The position numbers were made by a program, and so were the translations under genes. From contig DATHMF010000105.1 of the NCBI GenBank assembly GCA_035487355.1, forward strand, positions 16,986 through 80,985: a stretch of 64,000 nt of DNA. Reading direction: 5' to 3'. The notes under the pieces are model-generated. The model did not search any database. It had not been told where the DNA came from and worked only from the letters and a program-made list of their open reading frames with translations. This document shows positions 52,004 to 61,894 of this stretch, one piece after another. This stretch comes from Terriglobales bacterium. Its GTDB lineage: Bacteria > Acidobacteriota > Terriglobia > Terriglobales > Acidobacteriaceae. Position 1 is the stretch's first letter; each line of letters opens with the position of its first letter.

Positions 52004-53293
52004 TCATTGAGCAAGCGCCTTCTCTGCCGCATTGATCGTTGCCTGGATGTCTTTTTCTGTGTGTGCAGTGCTCATGAAAGCGGCTTCGAATTGCGAGGGC
52101 GGCAGATAGATTCCCTGTTCCAGCATGGCACGATGGAAGCGAGCGAATTTTTTCGTATCGGATTTTGCCGCCGACGTCCAATCGGTAACCGGCTGGTCAG
52201 AAAAGAACCAGGTGAACATCGAGCCCACGCGGTTGGCCTGCAATGAGATTTGCTGATTACAGGCAGATTGCATGACGCCTGCCACAAGGGTTACTGATTG
52301 CCTTTCCAACCGTAAATAGACTTCCGGATGCTGGCGCAGATGGCGTAGCGTAGCCAGGCCCGCGGCCATGGCCAGCGGGTTGCCCGAGAGAGTGCCCGCC
52401 TGATACATCGGCCCGAGCGGCGCGACCAGGTTCATGATTTCCGCGCGGCCGCCGTAGGCGCCTACAGGCAGGCCTCCGCCAATGATTTTTCCCAGCGTGG
52501 TCAGGTCGGGCTGAAGGTTAAAGATCGCCTGCGCTCCGCCATAGGCCAAGCGAAAGCCGGTCATGACCTCATCCATGATCAACAAGGTTTTTGCCTGCGC
52601 AGTAATTTCTCGCAAAGCTTGCAAATAACCGGGAGCAGGCGGCACGCAGCCCATGTTGCCGACGATAGGTTCAACAATTACACAGGCAATTTGTTGCGGA
52701 AACTTTTCAAAGGCCAGCTTTACCGCAGCAACGTCGTTATAAGGCAGTGCCAGAGTAAACTGCGTGACCTCTTCCGGCACACCGGCCGAGCCGGGGATAC
52801 CAAGCGTGGCCACTCCCGAACCGGCTTTGACCAGAAGCATGTCGGCGTGTCCGTGATAGCAGCCTTCGAATTTGACGATGTATTTTCTTCCGGTGAAGGC
52901 GCGCGCCAGGCGGATGGCAGACATAGTCGCTTCGGTTCCTGAGCTGACGAAGCGTACTTTCTCGATGGAAGGCACAGCGTGGACGATCTCTTCTGCCAGA
53001 TCGGCCTCGGAGGGTGTTGTGGCCCCAAAGCTGGTCCCATTGCGAGCAGCGGCTTCCACTGCGGCCAGTACCTCGGGATGGGAGTGTCCCAGAATCAGCG
53101 GACCCCACGAGCCCACGTAATCAATGTATTCGTTGCCGTCGGCGTCCCACATGCGCGAGCCCGAGCCGCGAACGATGATGGGGGGCTCGCCTCCGACAGA
53201 GGCGAAGGCGCGTACGGGGGAATCCACGCCGCCTGGAATAAGGGTTTCAGCGCGTTTTTGTAGAGCTCGGGATTTTTCGAGGCTGTGAGACAT
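52004..53293 (-). CDS. hemL: Glutamate-1-semialdehyde 2,1-aminomutase
   Basis: 429 aa from ATG 53293 (MSHSLEKSRAL), which fits the family start; ATG 53305 would add four residues. GGVDSPVRAF, SWGPLILGHSHPEV, SSGTEATMSAIRLARAFTGRKYIVKFEGCYHGHAD, and the PLP Lys in TLGKIIGGGLPVGAYGGR are all intact. Reaction: glutamate-1-semialdehyde to 5-aminolevulinate, the C5 route to haem. PLP-dependent, cytoplasmic. No other haem gene is near. Divergent from mfd. Confidence 0.95.
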   Translation of the reverse strand: MSHSLEKSRALQKRAETLIPGGVDSPVRAFASVGGEPPIIVRGSGSRMWDADGNEYIDYVGSWGPLILGHSHPEVLAAVEAAARNGTSFGATTPSEADLAEEIVHAVPSIEKVRFVSSGTEATMSAIRLARAFTGRKYIVKFEGCYHGHADMLLVKAGSGVATLGIPGSAGVPEEVTQFTLALPYNDVAAVKLAFEKFPQQIACVIVEPIVGNMGCVPPAPGYLQALREITAQAKTLLIMDEVMTGFRLAYGGAQAIFNLQPDLTTLGKIIGGGLPVGAYGGRAEIMNLVAPLGPMYQAGTLSGNPLAMAAGLATLRHLRQHPEVYLRLERQSVTLVAGVMQSACNQQISLQANRVGSMFTWFFSDQPVTDWTSAAKSDTKKFARFHRAMLEQGIYLPPSQFEAAFMSTAHTEKDIQATINAAEKALAQ

Positions 53294-53374
53294 GCCAAGA
53301 AACATAGCATACCGAAGGAGTGGTCAGCAGGCTTCAAAACGCGATTTGCTCGAGGCTGGTAAAATTAAATCTAC

Positions 53375-56300
53375 ATGTTGCTGCCGTTCGTCCGTGAAGC
53401 TTTCGCGGACGCAGAAAAGACTGCCAGTTTTGCGCGCCTGGTCTCAAATCTTAAAACTGCTCTTCAACAACTGGAGGGGGGTGGTAGAGACGGCGCGGGG
53501 CGTACTCGTGTCTCTGGACTTACTCCCACCGCTAAGCTACTTCACTTTGCATTGCTTCATCGCGCTCTCCAGCGGCCTCTGCTGCTGCTCGTAGCCAATA
53601 ACCGGGCTGCGGAGCAGATCTTGCCGGTGCTGCGCGCTTTTTGCGAACTGACCGGCGCTGCCGAGGCTGCCAGCGTGGTTGCACTTCCGGTTTACGACGT
53701 TCTGCCTTTTGAAAATCTCTCGCCGCATCCTGAAATCCAGGAGACGCGGGCCACGACTCTCTGGAAGATCGTGACCGGCCGGGCTTCGCTGGTGGTTGCT
53801 CCCATTGCATCGGCGGCGATGTGCCTGCGCGAGCAGGAGTATTACGCCGACCTGGCGCGGGTGGTCCGTAAAGGCGAAGACATTGATGCCGAACTCCTGG
53901 TCGAGCACCTGAACACCGTGGGCTACAGCGCCGTTGACGTGGTCGAGATGCCCGGCGAATATGCCCTGCGCGGCGGCATTCTGGATGTGTATTCCCCGGA
54001 AACAGACCGGCCGGTGCGCATTGAGTTCTTTGGGGATGAAGTGGAATCCATGCGCAGCTTCGACCCTGGCTCGCAGCGCTCACAGACTCCACGCGATGAA
54101 GTTGTTTTGCTGCCGTTGACCGAAACACCGGTTTCCGAGCAGACGCTGGCGGCGATCCATACCCGGCTCTCAGGGAAGCGCGTCGCAGGGTCGCAAGAGA
54201 TCGTGGAGCAGGCAATGGCCTCTGGCGGAGTTTCTATCTTCCCAGGATGGGAATTTTATGCGCCTATCGCCGGAACGCGATCTACAATTTTTGACTTGCT
54301 GCCGCGCGCAGTTGCATTTGTGGATGAGCCCACGAGCGTAAACCAGGAGATTGAGGCTTGGTGGGAGAAAATTAACGACGCCCATGAGCGCAGCAACATC
54401 GGATCGCTGGTAAGACCCGAAGAGCTCTACATTCCGCCGCCGGATTTATGTGCACGTTTGGAAAAGCTCCCCGGCGGGAGCGTCGAGCAGCTTGGAATTA
54501 CCCGCGTAGAGGAAGAGGAGATTGCTTTTTCTTCCCAGCCGACGCCGCGCTTTCATGGATCCATGCCCGCAGCGGTTGAAGAAGTCCGTAAGCTGGTTGC
54601 AGAGAACCAGCAAATCGTTTTTGCCTTGCCCAGCCTGGGTGAGGTGGAGCGCATGGCCGAGATCCTGGGCGAGTACAACATTGCCTATCGCCTGGGCAGT
54701 CGCGGACAGAAATCTGCCGGAACCTACGCCGATGAAGCCACACAATACTTTTCTGACGAGCAGGCTGGGGCGGTGTTGCTGGTAAAGGCCTTCGTGCCCG
54801 AGGGCGTGCGTCTTCCTGAAGCCCATCTGTCGGTGTTTGGCGCGCTCGACCTGTTTGATGACTCGGAAGTAGTTGCAAGCCACTCGGAGGGGCGTAAGTC
54901 GAAGGTATCGGCGTTTCTCTCTGACTTTCGCGATCTGGCGGTTGGGGACTATGTGGTGCACGTCGAGCACGGCATTGGCCAGTACCTGGGCTTGAAAGAA
55001 ATTTCGCAGAGCGAAGGCGAACCGCCACTGGAGTTCATGGTGCTGGAGTATGCCGACGCGGCCAAGCTCTACGTGCCTCTCACCCGGCTTGATCTGGTGC
55101 AGAAGTATCGCTCCGCCGAAGGCGGCAAGCCGGTGCTCAATCATCTGGGAAGCGCGGCCTGGGGCAAGACCAAGGCGCGCGTGAAGAAGGCCATGGCAGA
55201 TATGGCCGACGAACTGCTGAAGCTTTACGCCGAACGCAAGAGCGCGCAAGGTATCGCCTTCTCGGCTGATGGGCAATGGCAGCGGGAATTCGAAGACGCT
55301 TTCGAGTACAACGAGACCGAAGATCAGCTTCAGGCCACCGCCGACATCAAGCGTGACATGGAATCGCAGCAGCCTATGGACCGACTGCTGTGCGGAGACG
55401 TGGGATACGGCAAGACAGAAGTTGCCATGCGGGCGGCTTTCAAAGCAGCGGGTGACAGCAAACAAGTTGCAGTGCTCGCGCCCACGACCGTGCTTGCCTT
55501 CCAGCATTGGGAGACGTTTAAACGGCGCTTTGCGGCTTTTCCGCTCACCATAGAAATGATAAGCCGCTTCCGTTCGGCGAAGGAACAAAAAGAAATTCAG
55601 CAGAGGGTGGAGGCCGGGAAAGTAGATATTCTCATTGGCACGCACCGGTTGCTTTCCAAAGATATAAAATTCGCCGACCTTGGCCTGGTCATTGTGGATG
55701 AAGAGCAGCGCTTCGGAGTGCGTCATAAAGAAAAGCTGAAGCAGTTGAAGAAAGAAGTGGATGTGCTCGCCATGTCGGCCACGCCCATTCCGCGGACGCT
55801 GCATATGTCTCTCGTTGGGTTGCGCGACATGAGCGTGATTGAAACCCCGCCGCAGGACCGCATGGCCATCCAGACCGTGGTGGCCGGGTTTGACGAAAAA
55901 CTTATCCGCACGGCGATTGAACACGAATTGGAACGTGGCGGGCAGATATATTTTGTCCATAACCGGGTGGAATCTATCTACGAAATTGCCGCCAAACTTC
56001 AGGACCTGGTTCCCAGCGCGCGTGTGCTGGTGGGCCATGGACAGATGCCGGAAAACGAACTGGAAAGAGTCATGCTCAAATTTATCCGGCATGAGGCAGA
56101 CGTTCTGGTCGCCACCACCATCATCGAAAACGGGCTCGATATTCCGCTGTGCAACACTATGATCATCAATCGCGCCGACCGGCACGGGCTGAGTGAGTTG
56201 TACCAGTTGCGCGGACGCGTAGGGCGCTCCAACCGCCGCGCCTATGCCTATCTGCTGATTCCTGCCGAGGCCGAACTCACACCGGTTGCCCGCCGCCGCC

Positions 56301-56947
56301 TCGCCGCCCTGAAGGAATTTTCTGACCTGGGAGCGGGATTCAAGATCGCCGCGCTCGATCTGGAATTGCGCGGCGCGGGCAACCTGCTGGGTGGCCAGCA
56401 GAGCGGCCACATTGATGCCGTGGGCTTTGAAATGTACACCTCGATGCTGGAGCAGGCAGTGCGCGAACTCAAGGGAGAAGCTGCGCCGCAGGAAGTTGAT
56501 ACGCAACTGAACCTCGGCCTGAACATTCGCATTCCCGCCGATTACATTGGAGAAGAAAACCAGCGTCTGCGCATGTACAAGCGCGTTGCCGGAGTGGAAG
56601 ACGAAAAGGCCCTTGCCGATGTGACGGCGGAGTTGAGCGACCGCTACGGGGCGCCTCCGGCTGCGGTGGAGAATCTGTTGCGCTACGCAGCTCTGCGATT
56701 GCAGTCCAAGCGCATCGGTGTGGCCGGCATTGACCGCAAACGCGACCTGGTCAATATACGATTCGTGGCGGATGCCAAAATTGATCCGCAGCGGCTGGCG
56801 GATTTTGTAGCCAAAGAGCGCGGCGCGCAGTTTTCACCCGCAGGCATCCTGAAATTTACTTTGAAAGCCACCCAGGCAGAAGAGGTGCTGGAAAAGCTGC
56901 AATCACTTCTGGGTAACTTGGCGGCGGAGAAAATCACCGTCTCCTGA
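53375..56947 (+). CDS. mfd: Transcription-repair coupling factor Mfd
   Basis: 1190 aa, usual length. UvrB-like N-terminal part (ALPVYDVLPFENLSPHPEIQETR, VEMPGEYALRGGILDVYSPE, RIEFFGDEVESMRSFDP), the CarD-like RNA-polymerase-interacting domain (DYVVHVEHGIGQYLGL and LEYADAAKLYVPLTRLDLV), then the translocase: MDRLLCGDVGYGKTEVAMRA, DEEQRFGVRHKEKLK, MSATPIPRTLHMSL, RADRHGLSELYQLRGRVGRS, and the C-terminal TRCF domain. It releases stalled polymerase and recruits UvrA. Complete and intact. Divergent from hemL. Confidence 0.97.
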   Translation: MLLPFVREAFADAEKTASFARLVSNLKTALQQLEGGGRDGAGRTRVSGLTPTAKLLHFALLHRALQRPLLLLVANNRAAEQILPVLRAFCELTGAAEAASVVALPVYDVLPFENLSPHPEIQETRATTLWKIVTGRASLVVAPIASAAMCLREQEYYADLARVVRKGEDIDAELLVEHLNTVGYSAVDVVEMPGEYALRGGILDVYSPETDRPVRIEFFGDEVESMRSFDPGSQRSQTPRDEVVLLPLTETPVSEQTLAAIHTRLSGKRVAGSQEIVEQAMASGGVSIFPGWEFYAPIAGTRSTIFDLLPRAVAFVDEPTSVNQEIEAWWEKINDAHERSNIGSLVRPEELYIPPPDLCARLEKLPGGSVEQLGITRVEEEEIAFSSQPTPRFHGSMPAAVEEVRKLVAENQQIVFALPSLGEVERMAEILGEYNIAYRLGSRGQKSAGTYADEATQYFSDEQAGAVLLVKAFVPEGVRLPEAHLSVFGALDLFDDSEVVASHSEGRKSKVSAFLSDFRDLAVGDYVVHVEHGIGQYLGLKEISQSEGEPPLEFMVLEYADAAKLYVPLTRLDLVQKYRSAEGGKPVLNHLGSAAWGKTKARVKKAMADMADELLKLYAERKSAQGIAFSADGQWQREFEDAFEYNETEDQLQATADIKRDMESQQPMDRLLCGDVGYGKTEVAMRAAFKAAGDSKQVAVLAPTTVLAFQHWETFKRRFAAFPLTIEMISRFRSAKEQKEIQQRVEAGKVDILIGTHRLLSKDIKFADLGLVIVDEEQRFGVRHKEKLKQLKKEVDVLAMSATPIPRTLHMSLVGLRDMSVIETPPQDRMAIQTVVAGFDEKLIRTAIEHELERGGQIYFVHNRVESIYEIAAKLQDLVPSARVLVGHGQMPENELERVMLKFIRHEADVLVATTIIENGLDIPLCNTMIINRADRHGLSELYQLRGRVGRSNRRAYAYLLIPAEAELTPVARRRLAALKEFSDLGAGFKIAALDLELRGAGNLLGGQQSGHIDAVGFEMYTSMLEQAVRELKGEAAPQEVDTQLNLGLNIRIPADYIGEENQRLRMYKRVAGVEDEKALADVTAELSDRYGAPPAAVENLLRYAALRLQSKRIGVAGIDRKRDLVNIRFVADAKIDPQRLADFVAKERGAQFSPAGILKFTLKATQAEEVLEKLQSLLGNLAAEKITVS

Positions 56948-57001
56948 AGGTGACAACCTCTTCGCTGGTCAAATATGATGACTGGCGAGGATTTTTGCCA
57001 C

Positions 57002-58777
57002 ATGCGTGTTGTTTTTTGTTTGTTTGCCGCTGTTGTTTTTATGGGTACATTCACCTCAGCCCAATCAAAACCCCACAAACAGAATCCCAGGCTGGCGCCT
57101 TCCGCCAACTGGGACGCGCTGGTGGATGAGTTTTTCGACCAGAACTACTTCAAGTTCGGTCCCACTACGGGCACCGCAGCCGGTCTTCATCAATATGACG
57201 CCTTTCTGGAAGACTACTCGCATACCGCATACGAAAAAGAAACCATCTCGCTGAAGGATTTTCGCAGCCGTTTTGAAGATGTCAGCCCTGAAAAGCTGAA
57301 TGAAGAGCAGCAGGGCGACCGGGCAGTGGTGCTGGGCTACATCAACTCCACGCTGCTGAACCTGGAGACGCTGCGCCTGTGGCAGACCAATCCTGATTTG
57401 TACTCCAGCGGCGTCAGCGGTTCGGTATTCGTGATCATGAGCCGCAACTTCGCTCCCGCGGAAGATCGCTTGCGCATGGTGATTGCCCGCGAAGAGCAGA
57501 TGCCTAAGGTCTTTCAGGCGGCACGGGTGAACTTGAAGAATCCGCCAAAGATTTATACCGAGGTTGCGTTGATGCAACTTCCCGGTATCATCAGCTTCTT
57601 CCAAAAAGATGTTCCTGAAGCGTTCAAAGACGTTCATGACGCCAAGCTTCTCAAAGAATTCAAGGAGAGCAACGGCGCCGTCATCCATGCCCTGGAAAGT
57701 TATGAGAAATGGGTGAAGAGTGATCTGCTGCCGCGCTCCAATGGCGACTTCCGTCTGGGCGCCGAAAACTACAGCAACAAGCTTCGTTACGACGAGATGG
57801 TGGATCTGCCTCTCGACAGACTGCTGGAGATCGGCATGGCCAACCTGCGGGCCAACCAGCAGCGCTACAAGGAGACGGCCGCCATGCTCGACCCCAGCCA
57901 GACGCCGCAGCAGATTCTGGAGCAGATGGGCAAAGACCATCCTGCGCCTGACAAGTTGCTGCAATCGTTTCGCGACGTTTTAGGTGGACTGAAAACCTAC
58001 ATTGAAGAACACAAGATCATCACCATTCCTTCTGAGGTACTTCCCATCGTGGAAGAGACGCCTCCATTTGCGCGGGCGCTGACCTTCGCCTCGATGGATA
58101 CTCCCGGCCCTTACGAAAGCAAAGCCAAAGAAGCTTATTTCAACGTCACCCTACCCGAGCCCGACTGGAAGCCACAGGATGTGGAAGAGCACATGGCCGG
58201 TTTCAATTACGGGACCATCATCAGCACAGCGGTGCATGAAGCCTATCCCGGCCACTACATTCAGTTTTTGTGGACGCCGCAGGTGCACTCCAAGGTCCGC
58301 AAGCTGCTGGGGGCCAATACCGACGTCGAGGGTTGGGCGCACTACTGCGAACAGATGATGCTGGATGAGGGCTACGGACGCGATCCCAACCTGCCGCTCG
58401 AACAAGACAAGAAATTTTTAAAGCTTCGTCTCGGCCAACTGCAAGACGCTTTGCTGCGCAACGCCCGCTTTATTGTTGGCATTAAGTTGCATACCGGGCA
58501 GATGACCTTCGACCAGGGCGTGGATTTCTTTGTCACCGAAGGCTACCAATCACGCACCAATGGCGAGCGCGAGACGCGGCGCGGGACCTCAGACCCAACG
58601 TACTTGTACTACACCTTGGGCAAGCTTCAGATCCTCAAACTGCGGGAAGACTACAAAAAGAAGATGGGCGACAAATTCAACCTGCAAGAGTTTCACGACC
58701 AATTTATGAAACAGGGTTTTCCGCCCATTAAGATTATCCGCAAGGCAATGCTGGGGGATGACAGTCCAGTTCTTTAA
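57002..58777 (+). CDS. Secreted DUF885 protein (putative zinc peptidase)
   Basis: 591 aa from ATG 57002, which gives a signal peptide of about 20 residues (MRVVFCLFAAVVFMGTFTSA); GAGGA lies ten bases upstream. The DUF885 signature TAVHEAYPGHYIQFLW has the HExxxGH-type zinc site, with WAHYCEQMMLDEGYG supplying a distal Glu. KAYFNV-type and LTFASMDTPGPYE blocks also match. DUF885 proteins are periplasmic or outer proteins annotated as M32/M3-like peptidases with activity mostly unproven. It follows mfd by 54 bases but likely has its own promoter. All metal-site residues intact. Confidence 0.88.
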   Translation: MRVVFCLFAAVVFMGTFTSAQSKPHKQNPRLAPSANWDALVDEFFDQNYFKFGPTTGTAAGLHQYDAFLEDYSHTAYEKETISLKDFRSRFEDVSPEKLNEEQQGDRAVVLGYINSTLLNLETLRLWQTNPDLYSSGVSGSVFVIMSRNFAPAEDRLRMVIAREEQMPKVFQAARVNLKNPPKIYTEVALMQLPGIISFFQKDVPEAFKDVHDAKLLKEFKESNGAVIHALESYEKWVKSDLLPRSNGDFRLGAENYSNKLRYDEMVDLPLDRLLEIGMANLRANQQRYKETAAMLDPSQTPQQILEQMGKDHPAPDKLLQSFRDVLGGLKTYIEEHKIITIPSEVLPIVEETPPFARALTFASMDTPGPYESKAKEAYFNVTLPEPDWKPQDVEEHMAGFNYGTIISTAVHEAYPGHYIQFLWTPQVHSKVRKLLGANTDVEGWAHYCEQMMLDEGYGRDPNLPLEQDKKFLKLRLGQLQDALLRNARFIVGIKLHTGQMTFDQGVDFFVTEGYQSRTNGERETRRGTSDPTYLYYTLGKLQILKLREDYKKKMGDKFNLQEFHDQFMKQGFPPIKIIRKAMLGDDSPVL

Positions 58778-58784
58778 AATCCAC

Positions 58785-58866
58785 AGTACTCAGTACCCAG
58801 TACTCAGTACTCAGTTGCGAACACTGAAATCTCCCACTGAGTACTGAGTACCGGGTACTGAGTACT
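58785..58866. repeat. Long heptad-repeat hairpin upstream of galU
   Basis: A 31-base left arm (58785-58815, CAGTACT units) pairs with a 31-base right arm (58836-58866) with one T/C difference that can still wobble-pair. The 20-base loop is GTTGCG...CCC-like. It lies between the DUF885 stop and the galU start. Confidence 0.9.
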
Positions 58867-58882
58867 CCATCGAGAGTGCTGA

Positions 58883-59761
58883 ATGCTACGAGTCCGTAAA
58901 GCCGTTTTTCCCGCCGCTGGATTGGGCACACGTTTTTTGCCCGCCACCAAAGCCATGCCCAAAGAGATGCTTCCGCTGGTGGATAAGCCCATCATCCAGT
59001 ATGGCGTCGAGGAGGCGCTGGCTGCCGGCTGCAACCAGATTGTGATTGTCACCGGCCGCGGCAAGACCGCGATTGAAGACCACTTTGACGTCAGCTACGA
59101 GCTGGAAAAGATGCTGGCGGAAAAAGGAAAAACGGAGCTGCTGACCATCGTCCATCATATTTCAGACATGATCCATGTCGCCTATGTGCGGCAGAAAGAG
59201 GCCCTCGGCCTGGGACATGCCGTGCTCATGGCGCGCGAACTGGTGGGCAATGAGCCTTTCGCCGTGCTGCTCGCCGATGACGTGATTGACGCGGAAGTAC
59301 CCTGCCTCAAGCAGATGATGGAAGTTTTTGAGGAGACGCAGTCGTCTGTGATCGCCACCCAGGTCGTAGAGGGGAAGGCAATTTCCGCCTATGGTGTGCT
59401 CGATGCCAAGCCGGTGAGCGGGAAATTTCAGGACCGGCTCTTTGAAGTCTCCAACATGGTGGAAAAGCCAAGGCTGGAAGATGCTCCATCGAATCTTGCC
59501 ATCATTGGACGTTATATCCTGACCCCGGGAATTTTCGAGGCGCTTGAGCACACGCCGCTTGGGGCAGGCGGCGAACTCCAACTCACCGACGCCATACGGC
59601 TCCTGCTGCAGAAAGAAAAAGTCTACGGCTACCGCTTTGAGGGCACGCGGCATGACACCGGCGACAAGGCGGGATTCCTGAAAGCTACGGTGGAATTCGC
59701 CCTCAAGCGACCCGATTTGGGAAATGACCTGCGAATTTGGCTTAAGGGGTTGAAGCTGTAA
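58883..59761 (+). CDS. galU: UTP-glucose-1-phosphate uridylyltransferase
   Basis: 292 aa. FPAAGLGTRFLPATKAMPKEMLPLVDKPIIQYGVEEA is the nucleotide/sugar-binding start; VLLADDVID, VEKPRLEDAPSNLAIIGRYILTP and GTRHDTGDKAGFLKATVEFAL complete the family pattern. It makes UDP-glucose for surface polysaccharides, such as those made by the two GT4 enzymes elsewhere in the window. No ribosome site is obvious in the hairpin-bearing leader, so translation may be affected by that hairpin. Convergent with purE. Confidence 0.95.
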   Translation: MLRVRKAVFPAAGLGTRFLPATKAMPKEMLPLVDKPIIQYGVEEALAAGCNQIVIVTGRGKTAIEDHFDVSYELEKMLAEKGKTELLTIVHHISDMIHVAYVRQKEALGLGHAVLMARELVGNEPFAVLLADDVIDAEVPCLKQMMEVFEETQSSVIATQVVEGKAISAYGVLDAKPVSGKFQDRLFEVSNMVEKPRLEDAPSNLAIIGRYILTPGIFEALEHTPLGAGGELQLTDAIRLLLQKEKVYGYRFEGTRHDTGDKAGFLKATVEFALKRPDLGNDLRIWLKGLKL

Positions 59762-59773
59762 TCGCGCGGCTGC

Positions 59774-60280
59774 TCAGCTTTGCCCTGCCTTCAGTTTTTT
59801 TGATTTTTCCTCTACACCTTGCGCCAGCTTTTCTTTGTGCGACACCATTTTCTTTGCGATCTCGGGGTCGCTGAGGGCAAGAATCTGCGCGGCCAAGATT
59901 CCGGCGTTGGTGGCGCCGGCCTTGCCGATGGCGACGGTGGCTACGGGTATGCCGGCCGGCATCTGGACTGTGGCCAGCAGCGAATCCAGACCCTGCAGGG
60001 AGCTCGAAGGGATAGGCACTCCGATGACCGGCAGCGTGGTCTCAGCCGCGATCACACCCGCCAGATGTGCCGCGCCGCCTGCGCCGGCAATGATGACTTT
60101 CACGCCGCGCCCGGCGGCATTGTGGGCGAACTCGGAAGTCTTACGCGGGGCGCGGTGCGCCGAGGTGATGTCTATCTCGTAAGCAATGCCGAAGCCCGCC
60201 AAGGCCTTGCCGGCTTCGCTCATAATTTCCAGGTCAGAGTCGCTGCCCATCACGATTGAGACCACAGGTTTGGAAGTCAT
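59774..60280 (-). CDS. purE: N5-carboxyaminoimidazole ribonucleotide mutase
   Basis: 168 aa. The class I PurE pattern is plain: VSIVMGSDSDLEIMSEAGK, SAHRAPRKTSEF, VIIAGAGGAAHLAGVIAAET, PVIGVPI, SLLATVQMPAGIPVATVAIGKAGATNAGI. It converts N5-CAIR to CAIR in purine synthesis with an octameric fold. It is the second gene of an operon, 17 bases after purD. No PurK gene adjoins. Confidence 0.95.
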   Translation of the reverse strand: MTSKPVVSIVMGSDSDLEIMSEAGKALAGFGIAYEIDITSAHRAPRKTSEFAHNAAGRGVKVIIAGAGGAAHLAGVIAAETTLPVIGVPIPSSSLQGLDSLLATVQMPAGIPVATVAIGKAGATNAGILAAQILALSDPEIAKKMVSHKEKLAQGVEEKSKKLKAGQS

Positions 60281-60297
60281 TTTTCTCCTCGGCAGAT

Positions 60298-61578
60298 TTA
60301 AACTTTCTGCTTCAGCGCCCGTGCGGCGATATCTTTGCGATAGTGCATGCCATCGAAGTGGATCTTCTCTACGGCGGCGTAGGCGCGTTCTACGGCTGCG
60401 CTCAAATCTGCGGCGCGCGCGGTTACGCCCAGCACGCGTCCGCCTGCGGTATAAAAGTTTCCGCTCTGGTCGCGGCTGGTGCCGGCGTGAAATACTTTTG
60501 CGCCTTCGATCTTGCTGGCTTCGCTCAGCCCGGTGATTTTCTTGCCCACCTCGTAGACTTCAGGATATCCGCCCGAGGCGATCACCACGCAAACCGTGGC
60601 ATCGCTCGACCACTTGAAGTCGCCTTCGCTCACGCGTCCGTCAATCGAAGCTTCCATGGCCTCGACCAGGTCGCTTTCCATGCGCATGAGGATGGGCTGG
60701 GTCTCGGGGTCTCCGAAGCGGCAGTTGAACTCCAGCACCATGGGTCCACGGGGGGTAAGCATCAGTCCGACGTAGAGGATACCCCTATATTCGCTGCCCT
60801 CGGCGCGCATGCCGTCAATCACAGGCCGCGCGATGTGCGCCAGCAGCCACTCGCGCATCTTTTCATCCAGCAGGAAATCCGCCGAGTAGGCACCCATGCC
60901 GCCGGTGTTCGGGCCGGTATCGCCGTCACCGACGCGTTTGTGGTCCTGCGCTGCCACCAGGGGCGCGACCCGCTGGCCATCGCTCAACACCAGGAAAGAA
61001 AGCTCATCGCCCTGAAGAAATTCCTCGAGCACAACGCAAGCTCCGGCGCTGCCCAGCATCTTTCCGGAGAGCATGTCGCCGGCCACCTGTAGAGCTTCTT
61101 CTTTGCTTTGGGCAATCACCACACCCTTGCCGGCGGCGAGTCCATCGGCCTTGACAACGATGGGGGGATGGAAGTGCGACAGCGCATCCTTGACCTCTTC
61201 CACGGTGTTGCATACCGCATAACCTGCGGTAGGGATGTTGAAACGCTTCATGAACTCCTTGGCGAAGCTCTTGCTCGATTCCAGGCGGGCTGCCGCCTGG
61301 GTTGGACCGAAGACGGGCAGGGCGCGACGGTTGAATTCATCCACCACGCCGAGGGTAAGTGGCAGTTCGGGGCCCACAACCGTCAGGTCGGGCTGAATGC
61401 GGTTGGCGAGTTCGACGATAGAATCAATGTTCTTGAGGTCGGCGCTGACGCAAGTGGCTTCTTCGCCAATACCGCCATTGCCGGGAGCGCAGATGACTTC
61501 AGAGACGCGCGGCGACTGGCGCACCTTCCATGCCAGCGCGTGCTCGCGTCCGCCACTACCGAGAATCAGGACTTTCAT
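60298..61578 (-). CDS. purD: Phosphoribosylamine-glycine ligase
   Basis: 426 aa from ATG 61578 (MKVLILGSGGREHALAWKV); ATG 61584 would add two residues. ATP-grasp fold with PELPLTLGVVDEFNRR, AVCNTVEEVKDAL, VVKADGLAAGKGVVIAQSKEEAL, EFLQGDELSFLVLSDG, TGGMGAYSADFLL and EFNCRFGDPETQPIL. It makes GAR from phosphoribosylamine and glycine in purine synthesis. First gene of the purDE operon. All main motifs present. Confidence 0.96.
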   Translation of the reverse strand: MKVLILGSGGREHALAWKVRQSPRVSEVICAPGNGGIGEEATCVSADLKNIDSIVELANRIQPDLTVVGPELPLTLGVVDEFNRRALPVFGPTQAAARLESSKSFAKEFMKRFNIPTAGYAVCNTVEEVKDALSHFHPPIVVKADGLAAGKGVVIAQSKEEALQVAGDMLSGKMLGSAGACVVLEEFLQGDELSFLVLSDGQRVAPLVAAQDHKRVGDGDTGPNTGGMGAYSADFLLDEKMREWLLAHIARPVIDGMRAEGSEYRGILYVGLMLTPRGPMVLEFNCRFGDPETQPILMRMESDLVEAMEASIDGRVSEGDFKWSSDATVCVVIASGGYPEVYEVGKKITGLSEASKIEGAKVFHAGTSRDQSGNFYTAGGRVLGVTARAADLSAAVERAYAAVEKIHFDGMHYRKDIAARALKQKV

Positions 61579-61584
61579 TCCCAT

Positions 61585-61894
61585 AAACGTCGAATCAACA
61601 GGTTAGGTGGGAGCTTGTGAGGATGTCAAACCGGAAAAGCAGTTCTCCGTTCTCAGTTCCCGGTTCTCAGAGTGCCGCGGATAAAGGCGGATGAACGGGA
61701 AAAGCAAATTTTGTTTTTCCGGTTCGGGGCAGAGGAGGGGGGCACTTGCTAGCTAGTTTAAGTAACTCAATACTGGCACTTAACTCTCAGAAAAGAAAGC
61801 AGTACTCCTTCGAACAGGTGGTGACTTGCTGAGGAGTCACTGCTGCTATGTCACTGATCGGCAGCTAATGGGTGTTTTGAATCTGCAGAGAGGA
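61585..61894. other. 310-base intergenic region with repeats
   Basis: Contains a heptad-type array CAGTTCTCCGTTCTCAGTTC (61639-61672), a GCGGATAAAGGCGGAT phrase like other genome repeats, a GGGGGG run followed by CACTTGCTAGCTAG (similar to the region at 2640-2670), and a GTGACT/AGTCAC hairpin near 61823 after the small membrane gene. No gene. Confidence 0.5.
61639..61672. repeat. CAGTTCT heptad array
   Basis: Five imperfect heptads related to the CAGTACT arrays at 29360, 48929 and 58785. Confidence 0.5.

Noticed and set aside
54446..56506. 686-codon open frame opposite mfd
   Set aside because: It is antisense to a complete mfd gene; the long frame comes from codon bias, and the translation resembles no protein.
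60256..61092. 278-codon plus-strand frame opposite purD
   Set aside because: Antisense shadow of purD with its start inside purE.
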